DNA of 5,947 nucleotides from Pseudomonadota bacterium (GTDB taxonomy: Bacteria; Pseudomonadota; Alphaproteobacteria; Caulobacterales; Caulobacteraceae). The notes beneath the pieces were generated by a model that had not been told where the DNA came from, did no database searches, and worked only from the letters and a program-made list of their open reading frames with translations. Shown here piece by piece: positions 1 to 5,947 of this stretch; positions within the stretch are counted from its first letter, which is position 1; the number at the start of each line of letters is the position of its first letter. The stretch lies in assembly GCA_023445705.1 (NCBI GenBank), contig JAEXKM010000262.1:1-5947 (forward strand), read 5' to 3'. The position numbers were made by a program, and so were the translations under genes.

Positions 1-2711
1 CGCACGGTCCATGGTCGGAAGACCAGGAGCGGCGCTCCGCCGACATGATCATTGAGGCTGCCGGTAAAGCTGCCGACGAACTCATGTTCGGGCGCGTAGT
101 CGCTGATCCGGCGATCCTGCTCGGGAAACGCTGGATCGACCGGAATCCAGTGCGACAATGCGCCGCGCTCATGTGCGAAGCGGCGAGTCACGCGTCCCGG
201 CACGAACTGATTGAGCGCCTGGAGGATCGGCATCTGTTCGACTCGCTCCTCGTGATTGACCGTCGCGGGCGGGATGATGACCCGCACTTCCGGCAAGCTC
301 AGGTCGCTGAATAGGTTGCGCGGGACGAAATCGGGCAGCGGATGGTGATCGACCTGCAGATCAAGCGTCGCGCCGGCATTTGGGATCGCGAGTTGCCAGC
401 CGCGGAACAGCCGCCGGACTAACGTCGGCACCGCCTCGAGTAGAAGCGAGCGCGGCGCTTCCCAGAGCAATGTTTCGGCCGCTGGTCGGTCGATCCCGAG
501 CGCTCCCATCAGATAGCTGCGCAGATCGTCGATGGTGGCAGCGTCGCCTTGCACCAATTGGGTCAGCTTAGCGCGGGTGCGATCGAGAACGGCTCGCTCG
601 GCGGGGCTCGCCTGCGGCAGCGGGCGGCTGAGGAGGTTCCATTGCCAGGCCTTCTCATAGCCCACGGTGGTCGTTGCCAGCCAATCGAACAACGCGAAGA
701 CAGCCTGAATCTTCATCACATACGGATTGCGGATCGGGAGATATTGCGGCTCGAGCGAAGGATCGAACAGATGCTCGAACGCTTGGTAGAAAGCGCGGTC
801 GCGGCCATAGTCCGACAGGACAGTGAGCGTGATCGGGCGCATCGCGCGATCGCGGCCGGCGCGTCCCTTGCGCTGCAGGAACGACGCCATGCTGCGCGGC
901 GCCTTGTGCTGGATGACCGCGCCGACGAGCGGATCGTTGAACCCAACCTCAAGCGCAGCAGTCGCAACCACAATATTGGCCGATTGATTGACTCCGGCGT
1001 CCTGTGAGGTGGTCCGCCCGACGACCAAGCGGCGATCGAGCGGATGGCCAATGTCCTCGCAGATCCGCCAGCGCTGGCCCTCGACCTCGCGAACCGCGGC
1101 ATCGGGCCCGGCCCGGCGGATGTTTGCAAGGGGCATCCGCGCCGCATCGGGTCGACCGAAAATCGTGAATGCCTCGGCGTCGCGCAGATCGTCGTAGAGG
1201 CGATTGGTGACGTCGAGGTCATCGGTGAAAAGAAAGGCGCGCCGGCCAAAGGTGCCTGACACGTTGGTCGCGCCGGGCGGATCGAGCAGCCGGGGCAGCA
1301 GCATCGAGGTCTGGATCGTCGTCGAGAGCAGCGACGCGCGCGACGCCGGATCGCCACGTAGCAGGATTTGATATTCGGCGCCCTGTTCCTCGAACTCTTC
1401 GAGCGTCGGCGTGATCTCGACCACGTCATCCAAGGCCGCGCCGGTCAGATCAGAAAAGAAGCGCGCCGCATCGCCTAGCGTGGCGGAGAGACCAACCCAG
1501 GAGATCGGTGCCGCCAGCAAATGCCGCCATCGCCGCAGGGTCAGCGCGGCTTGCGCGCCGGTTCCGCCCTCATAGGTGTGCACTTCGTCGAGCAGGGCCA
1601 GCAATGGCTTGCGCCCGAGCGGGAGACCGACGCCGAACAGACCGCGCATCCAGTGATCGGACAGGCGCTGGTTCAGAATCTCGGTCGTGGTGAACAGGAT
1701 GTCGGGCGGAATGCGCTGCAACCGGGTCCGGGTCAGCACAATCTGGTCGTCGCCGATCATTTGGCCGCAGCCGGGTTGAACACAGGCCAGCCGCTCGGTG
1801 GTCGCGGCGATGTCAACGCCGCGCCAGACAAGCTCGTCGTCGCAGCGCGGACAGCGCATCCAGGGGCAGACAAAGTCCTCGCCGCGCCGGACCCAACTTT
1901 TATCGATCAGTTCTTGCCGGGTCGCACGGGTCGGTGTCTTGCCGAACAAGGCACCGATGATCAGCGGCCGGCGCCCGTGCGCGGCAAGCGTCTGATCAAT
2001 CGTCCGCGCCATGCGAAACGCTTCGGCGAACTGGTCCTTGAGCAGCTCAATTCGCGGGTAGATCGCGATCGCTTTGACCCAATGATCGGCATCGATCGCT
2101 TCACCAATGCGGATCATTCCGGGCAGGTAGAAGGCGATGGTCTTGCCACTGCCGGTGCCAGCGGTGACGATTGTGCCGCCGTCGTCCGTCGCGGCCGACA
2201 GACGCAGCGCCGCGCGCTCCTGGAAGCCAGCAAGCTTCATTCCGTCGCGCGAGGTCAGCGTCCGCCAGAGGTCCTCACGCAGTTGTGACCCACCCAGCAC
2301 TGATGCATGCTCGGCGAGGATATCGGCTGGCAAACGCCGTCGCTCGGGAAAGCGCCGCGGCCGGCAATCCACCCGAAAGTCGGCGACGAGCGACGGCGCA
2401 CCCTGCCAGGGCTTGTTGGGGAAGAGCTGCCGGTTGGCAGCCAGCAGCCGCATCATCTCGGCAAAGCGCGACCGGATACGGACGTCGCCGCCGACGCTCG
2501 CCATCTCAAAGACTAGCTTGGCATCGATCAATTCTTCGACGAGATCCTGCCCGTCAGTGCCACTTACTCCTGCCGCCGCGCAGACCTGATCACCGAGATT
2601 GAAGGCTTCATCCTCGCTCAGAGCGCCATCGGTAAACCCCCATTCGAGGGAGCGCATCTCAATGGCTTCAATGCGGTCGAGCACCGCGAGGGCATGGTTA
2701 GACACAGGCAT
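1..2711 (-). CDS. dpdJ: DpdJ-like SF2 helicase with zinc-ribbon-like insert, C-terminus cut off by the window edge
   Basis: The frame is open without a stop from the ATG at 2711-2709 to base 1 (903 codons plus two bases), so the C-terminus lies outside the window. The helicase motifs are readable in order. A Gln-containing GFQERAA lies at residues 162-168 and Walker A AGTGSGKT at 184-191 (Lys190). Motif Ia IYPRIELLKDQ spans 217-227, motif Ib ILFTTTEILNQRL 338-350, motif II DEVH 375-378 and motif III SAT 409-411. A motif IV-like AFLFTDDLD is at 492-500, motif V VVATAALEVGFN at 581-592 and motif VI QRKGRAGR at 613-620. Between Ia and Ib are cysteines at 282, 287, 290, 310 and 315, a probable zinc ribbon. 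After the helicase core, FVPGRVTRRFAHERG (836-850) resembles a block I associate with DpdJ and other defence helicases. The activity inferred is ATP-dependent DNA unwinding or translocation in the cytoplasm. The start is supported by an SD (GAGGTAGG) overlapping the upstream stop. SF2 helicase is near certain; DpdJ is a family assignment from memory and context. Confidence 0.85.
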   Translation of the reverse strand, partial: MPVSNHALAVLDRIEAIEMRSLEWGFTDGALSEDEAFNLGDQVCAAAGVSGTDGQDLVEELIDAKLVFEMASVGGDVRIRSRFAEMMRLLAANRQLFPNKPWQGAPSLVADFRVDCRPRRFPERRRLPADILAEHASVLGGSQLREDLWRTLTSRDGMKLAGFQERAALRLSAATDDGGTIVTAGTGSGKTIAFYLPGMIRIGEAIDADHWVKAIAIYPRIELLKDQFAEAFRMARTIDQTLAAHGRRPLIIGALFGKTPTRATRQELIDKSWVRRGEDFVCPWMRCPRCDDELVWRGVDIAATTERLACVQPGCGQMIGDDQIVLTRTRLQRIPPDILFTTTEILNQRLSDHWMRGLFGVGLPLGRKPLLALLDEVHTYEGGTGAQAALTLRRWRHLLAAPISWVGLSATLGDAARFFSDLTGAALDDVVEITPTLEEFEEQGAEYQILLRGDPASRASLLSTTIQTSMLLPRLLDPPGATNVSGTFGRRAFLFTDDLDVTNRLYDDLRDAEAFTIFGRPDAARMPLANIRRAGPDAAVREVEGQRWRICEDIGHPLDRRLVVGRTTSQDAGVNQSANIVVATAALEVGFNDPLVGAVIQHKAPRSMASFLQRKGRAGRDRAMRPITLTVLSDYGRDRAFYQAFEHLFDPSLEPQYLPIRNPYVMKIQAVFALFDWLATTTVGYEKAWQWNLLSRPLPQASPAERAVLDRTRAKLTQLVQGDAATIDDLRSYLMGALGIDRPAAETLLWEAPRSLLLEAVPTLVRRLFRGWQLAIPNAGATLDLQVDHHPLPDFVPRNLFSDLSLPEVRVIIPPATVNHEERVEQMPILQALNQFVPGRVTRRFAHERGALSHWIPVDPAFPEQDRRISDYAPEHEFVGSFTGSLNDHVGGAPLLVFRPWTV

Positions 2712-2718
2712 GATTGTG

Positions 2719-2726
2719 CCTACCTC
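2719..2726 (-). promoter_or_regulatory. Ribosome binding site of the helicase gene
   Basis: GAGGTAGG on the minus strand ends seven bases before the ATG at 2711 and spans the TAG stop of the small gene. The last Arg codon plus stop (AGGTAG) therefore doubles as the SD. Ribosomes finishing the small gene would be well placed to restart on the helicase, which leaves no room for a separate promoter in the 8-base gap. Confidence 0.75.
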
Positions 2727-3433
2727 AGCTTGATGCGGAACGCGCCGAGCAAGTTGCGGCTTTCGAGCCACGTCTGCACTTCGGACGTATAAGCGCTTAA
2801 AAGGGCCTCGCTATTGGCTGCGGCGCGAATGAAGGCGACGACGCTTGATGGGATATCGGACGCCGCAAGAGTGTTCCATGCCGCCTCGTGGCGGCTGACG
2901 AGCGCGTCTAGACTGGCGATCGCCGCCCTGGGGTCAGCAGGCAGGCTGGCACCAAAGGTCTCTACCTCGCTTCGGATCTGCCGTATCTTGGCGACGCTCA
3001 CCCGAAATTGCGGCACCTGGCCGAGCGCACTCAAGACGTCATCGGCGCCAAAGGCGGCGCGCTTATCGACATAGGTTTTCCACGCAGCACTCGCCGCCTT
3101 ATGCCCCGCGCTGGCGATACTGTTGAGACGGTCAGTAAAGGCGTGCTTGATGTCGAACGGCGGGTCGTTGACCTTTGCCGGATCCCCCTTGATCGCTTCG
3201 CGCAACGTGCGCGCCTTTTCGGCATAGCCGAGACCGTCGCTTGGCTGAAAATCGACCCTAACACCGGCTTCCGCAAGGACGGTCAGCGTCTCGCGAAGCC
3301 TCGCCATGAGCAGCGAAGCGGTCTCGAACTGCCTCGCGCGCGTACCGAACTGTTCGGCTTCGGCGGCGCTATTCTTGAGCTTCTGATAGGTATTGATCTT
3401 GGTTGCCAGCGTGGCGGCGCGGTCAAGCAGCAT
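2720..3433 (-). CDS. Small helical protein between the ATPase and helicase genes, DpdI-like
   Basis: This is the only complete gene in the window: 237 aa from the ATG at 3433-3431 to the TAG at 2722-2720. A TTG at 3451 would add six residues. The ATG is preferred because GGGGAG sits seven bases before it and because it overlaps the upstream stop closely. The protein looks almost entirely alpha-helical, with Ala/Leu/Glu/Arg-rich stretches at about 5-58, 95-130 and 143-220. These are compatible with coiled coils or a helical bundle. It has no cysteine, signal peptide, membrane segment or recognisable catalytic motif. The basic C-terminus (LLGAFRIKLR, 228-237) could be a docking tail. I do not recognise a domain by sequence. 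The DpdI suggestion rests on its size and its position between DpdH-like and DpdJ-like genes. A structural adaptor linking the ATPase and helicase is an inference. Confidence 0.85.
   Translation of the reverse strand: MLLDRAATLATKINTYQKLKNSAAEAEQFGTRARQFETASLLMARLRETLTVLAEAGVRVDFQPSDGLGYAEKARTLREAIKGDPAKVNDPPFDIKHAFTDRLNSIASAGHKAASAAWKTYVDKRAAFGADDVLSALGQVPQFRVSVAKIRQIRSEVETFGASLPADPRAAIASLDALVSRHEAAWNTLAASDIPSSVVAFIRAAANSEALLSAYTSEVQTWLESRNLLGAFRIKLR
3423..3433 (-). other. 11-base stop/start overlap between ATPase and small gene
   Basis: On the minus strand the bases read ATGCTGCTTGA. The ATG opens the small gene, and the final TGA, in another frame, ends the ATPase gene. Such an overlap normally means both proteins are made from one mRNA with coupled translation, keeping their amounts in proportion. 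Confidence 0.85.
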
Positions 3434-5947
3434 CGGCTTGCTCCCCGTCAATCGTCGCCATCGCGATTAAATCGGCTTCGATCGCGGTAAGCGCTGTATC
3501 GATCTGATCGAGACTGGCCGCCACTGCGCCGTGCTTGGCATCGAGACTCTGACTGGTCGCTCCGATATTGTCGTCAACGGTATCGAGAAAGGCCTGCGCC
3601 GCGGCGACCAGAGCGGTCCCCGCATCGACCGCGCCGCGCCGGCCTCGACCAAAATGAGGAAGCGCGGCAACCGCATCGCCTTCGCTGCCAAGTGCCCGTG
3701 CAGCAGCCACCGAGTCATCGAAATATACGGTCCTGAAGCGGTCGAGCGCGTCGGTCAAAACGCGTCCCGTGGTGCTGGTGCCGATACCGGCGTTAGCTAC
3801 GGCCTCCCGCGCTGCATCGAGCGCCGTTACGATAGAGGCGCGCGTAGCAGTCGCGCCGAACGCCTCTTGCATCGCATTGAGCCAGGATTTGCGGACCGCC
3901 ATCTCGGATTTCGCTGCCGTAGGGAGCGCGTCCCTCGTCTCACGATAGAGTTTGGCGGGCTCTTGCGTCTCACCATCGGGGGGCTGAAGGCGCAACTGCC
4001 ATTTGGCCTGACGAAATTCACGGATAGGCCCGAGGATACGGCCGGGATTGAGCATAGCACCGGCACGGCCGCCCTTCATGCTCGACATTTGGGATTGCGC
4101 GATTCCCACCAGCTTTTCGCGTTGCCTTGTCAGCTTGTCGTACAGCGCCTTCATCTCGGGTGCGGTGCTCGCGCACTCGCTTGCCCATTGTGCGCTGAAC
4201 GCAGCGTCGATCATGTCGGCGATCTTCGCGTCGGGCTTGATCTTGCCGCCGATCGCCGCGCCGACACAGAGGAGTTCGACCGCTGCGGCCGCCTGGTTCC
4301 ACTGCGGCGTTGGCTGGCAGATGTCGCGCAATTGCGCCTCGACATCCTTCGCCCAGATCTCGACGCAATCCAGGAAGGCGCCGAGCATCTTTTCGCCGTT
4401 GGGGAATTCCCAGCGGAACTGATCCTTGCTGGCGCGCAGCACGCCCTGGAGGGCCGCCGCCGCCGTTTCGGGCTGCACAAGAGTACCCGGGATTACGAGC
4501 TTGACCTGCAGGTCGGTGCGCACCTGCGTCGTTTGGCGATCGAAGCTGATGCTCGCTGTTTGGAATGCCTTACCGGTTCGACCGACGAAACTCGCCTTGG
4601 CCAGCCCAACCATGTCCCAATCGATAGCATTGGAGACGGCCGAATAGACCAGCAATCTGAGATTGTTTGCAATGGATTGGTCCAGCCCCTGCCCGCCGAT
4701 CCATTGCTCGATAAGCAGGTCTTCCTTGCTGGCAATGTTACGCTGCGGCGCTTCAAGCGTCGGCGTGTCCGCCGTTGGCTGGTTCGGCTTCGCCGCGTCG
4801 GCGCCCGGAATCTCGGGAACCTCGAACGCTGCGCGAAGTCGCTCGTCGAGATTGGCGATCGTGCCGGTGCCATCATAGAGTTCGAGAAATGATGCCCAGC
4901 GCTGGTAATTCTGCGGATTGCGATTGCGCAGTTCGGCTTGAGCGACGGCGGGGAGGGCCGTAATGCCGCCGAGCTTCTCGAGAAGCTTGAACGGCGGAAA
5001 TGTGCCGGTTGCGATTTCGGGGCCGAAATTGTCGAGCACCTCGACGAGGAGGTCGTTCTGAAGAACGCGGGGGTTGAGCCGTTCCGGCATCGAAGCATCG
5101 GCACGCGACGCGGCGTTCCACAAGGCCTCGGGGGTAAATGGATAAAGGCCATAGCCGTCGACCTCACCGAATACGGCGTGGCATTCGGTCTGATGGATGC
5201 ACATGTCGCACTTGGAGCGCGGGCTTTCGCCCGGTGCCGCGGCGTCGCTCCACTGGGTGATGCCGTCACGACCAAGCCGTACGGCGTTGAGATAGCGCGC
5301 GGTGAACTGGCTGAGCGAAGCCTTAGTGACCGACCGGCCCTCGGCCCGGCCAGCGGACCGATCCATATCGACTATATGGGTCGTGCGCATATAGGCGGTC
5401 TCGGCCACGCTCTGGAAAAAGCCCGTGGTGACCGCGATCGCTGTTCGCATCTTGCACTGGCGCTCGTCGCCCTGCGAGGTGATTGCCTGCAGCAGCGCGC
5501 GGTCGATGCCTTGGAGGCGCGCGAATTCCTCCACGAGAAGGACGAGTTCCTGGCCCTGCGATTTGAGGTAGGTGCGCAAGCGGGTCATCAGTTCCTCGAC
5601 CCGGTCGCCAGAGAAACTCAAAGTTCGCGCTACAGCGCGATCAAGATTGCGGTTGATGATCCGGATCGCGAGCGGGAGATGTACCGCGGGGTCGAGTTCT
5701 ATGAGGTCGATGGCGTCTCGCGCAAGGCGCGACGCATGTGCGAAGTCCATGCCGCCAAGCGGCAAGTCGCCCTCGACGAAGACGCGGCGTTGATCGGGAC
5801 GATCCTTCGCGTTGGACGGCGCAAAGATGTGGTCGACGATTTCGGCGATGACGGTGTTGTCGCCGAGGAAATGCGCTTTGCGCATATGCGGATCTTGGAA
5901 CAGATCGGGCAGGCTGCTCGCAAGCCCCTCCTCGATCTCGTCGGCGT
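3423..5947 (-). CDS. dpdH: DpdH-like P-loop ATPase, N-terminus cut off by the window edge
   Basis: The stop is TGA at 3425-3423. An ATG at 5885 would give 820 aa, but the frame stays open upstream to the edge (residues include EEGLASSLPDLFQDPH), so that ATG is probably internal. Numbering from it, a Walker B-like strand LVLLVEEF is at 114-121, and TAIAVTTGFF (148-157) looks like the following sensor strand. No Walker A is present here, as expected if it lies upstream. A Cys/His cluster follows: Cys226, Cys229, His231, Cys235 and His236 (CDMCIHQTECH), a likely metal site resembling one I associate with DpdH. A Pro/Ala/Thr-rich linker spans about 357-382, then a helical half whose last ~100 residues look like coiled coil (for example 755-808). 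There is no membrane segment. The protein is probably a cytoplasmic ATPase powering or gating the downstream helicase. ATPase is likely; the DpdH identity is from memory and from the gene order. Confidence 0.82.
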   Translation of the reverse strand, partial: ADEIEEGLASSLPDLFQDPHMRKAHFLGDNTVIAEIVDHIFAPSNAKDRPDQRRVFVEGDLPLGGMDFAHASRLARDAIDLIELDPAVHLPLAIRIINRNLDRAVARTLSFSGDRVEELMTRLRTYLKSQGQELVLLVEEFARLQGIDRALLQAITSQGDERQCKMRTAIAVTTGFFQSVAETAYMRTTHIVDMDRSAGRAEGRSVTKASLSQFTARYLNAVRLGRDGITQWSDAAAPGESPRSKCDMCIHQTECHAVFGEVDGYGLYPFTPEALWNAASRADASMPERLNPRVLQNDLLVEVLDNFGPEIATGTFPPFKLLEKLGGITALPAVAQAELRNRNPQNYQRWASFLELYDGTGTIANLDERLRAAFEVPEIPGADAAKPNQPTADTPTLEAPQRNIASKEDLLIEQWIGGQGLDQSIANNLRLLVYSAVSNAIDWDMVGLAKASFVGRTGKAFQTASISFDRQTTQVRTDLQVKLVIPGTLVQPETAAAALQGVLRASKDQFRWEFPNGEKMLGAFLDCVEIWAKDVEAQLRDICQPTPQWNQAAAAVELLCVGAAIGGKIKPDAKIADMIDAAFSAQWASECASTAPEMKALYDKLTRQREKLVGIAQSQMSSMKGGRAGAMLNPGRILGPIREFRQAKWQLRLQPPDGETQEPAKLYRETRDALPTAAKSEMAVRKSWLNAMQEAFGATATRASIVTALDAAREAVANAGIGTSTTGRVLTDALDRFRTVYFDDSVAAARALGSEGDAVAALPHFGRGRRGAVDAGTALVAAAQAFLDTVDDNIGATSQSLDAKHGAVAASLDQIDTALTAIEADLIAMATIDGEQADAA
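3441..3446 (-). promoter_or_regulatory. Ribosome binding site of the small gene (decides ATG over TTG)
   Basis: GGGGAG on the minus strand lies seven bases before the ATG at 3433, inside the last codons of the ATPase gene. The alternative TTG at 3451 lies upstream of this site and so could not use it, which argues for the ATG. Confidence 0.75.

Noticed and set aside
716..1429. A 237-codon minus-strand open frame overlapping the helicase in another frame
   Set aside because: Its product is dominated by Arg and Ser (an out-of-frame GC-rich pattern), while the true frame through the same bases encodes helicase motifs IV, V and VI.
1521..2288. A 255-codon plus-strand open frame
   Set aside because: It is antisense to Walker A, the zinc-ribbon-like insert and the DEVH region of the helicase, has no recognisable motif, and there is no intergenic space for its own expression signals.
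2712..2719. Promoter or terminator between the small gene and the helicase gene
   Set aside because: The gap is only eight bases and is taken up by the ribosome binding spacer; no hairpin with a T-run is visible.
3434..3451. TTG at 3451 as the start of the small gene
   Set aside because: It lies upstream of the GGGGAG site, so it lacks an SD at proper spacing, whereas the ATG at 3433 has one seven bases away.
3008..3490. A 160-codon plus-strand open frame across the small gene and the ATPase end
   Set aside because: It runs antisense through both a gene junction and the small gene; the minus-strand reading has a good SD and stop/start coupling, and the plus-strand reading has neither.
3531..4892. 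A 453-codon open frame on the plus strand, antisense to the ATPase gene
   Set aside because: Its product is rich in Arg, Leu and Gly with no domain-like pattern, and it lies wholly opposite a frame with recognisable ATPase features. Long antisense frames are common in GC-rich coding DNA.
1..5947. CRISPR array, tRNA/rRNA, insertion sequence ends or direct repeats
   Set aside because: Reading both strands showed no spaced repeats, no tRNA-like or rRNA-like segments and no transposase motifs; the whole window is accounted for by three protein-coding frames.

Overview
The window is fully coding on the minus strand and looks like the interior of a bacterial phage-defence or restriction operon. 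Transcribed right to left, it holds the 3' part of a large P-loop ATPase gene, one small complete gene, and the 5' part of a large superfamily 2 (SF2) helicase gene. Gene order, sizes and motifs best match the dpdH-dpdI-dpdJ block of the Dpd (7-deazapurine in DNA) gene clusters. These names come from memory of the families. They are strongest for the helicase and ATPase and weakest for the small protein. No modification gene (dpdA, dpdB or dpdC type) is visible, so the window could equally be a free-standing ATPase/adaptor/helicase module.

Layout: positions 5947 to 3423 encode the ATPase. Its frame stays open to the right edge, so its N-terminus, including any Walker A loop, lies outside the window. 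Its stop overlaps by 11 bases the ATG of the small gene (3433 to 2720, 237 aa, no cysteine). Eight bases separate that stop from the helicase ATG at 2711. The helicase frame then runs uninterrupted for 903 codons to base 1, so its C-terminus is missing. Two Shine-Dalgarno (SD) sequences lie inside the ends of the upstream genes, which suggests one translationally coupled mRNA. There is no intergenic stretch longer than 8 bases, no RNA gene, no mobile element, no CRISPR array, and no credible promoter or terminator inside the window.

Organism: the DNA is GC-rich (by eye a little over 60%), with G/C-ending codons and abundant GCC, GCG, CGC and GAC. This fits an alphaproteobacterium such as a sphingomonad, but that is an inference from composition only. 

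How the genes may work together (inference): an ATPase with a Cys/His cluster and a long helical tail, a small helical partner, and an SF2 helicase with an inserted zinc-ribbon-like element could form a DNA-sensing or translocating machine. Any nuclease or DNA-modifying enzyme must be outside the window or in the missing protein ends.
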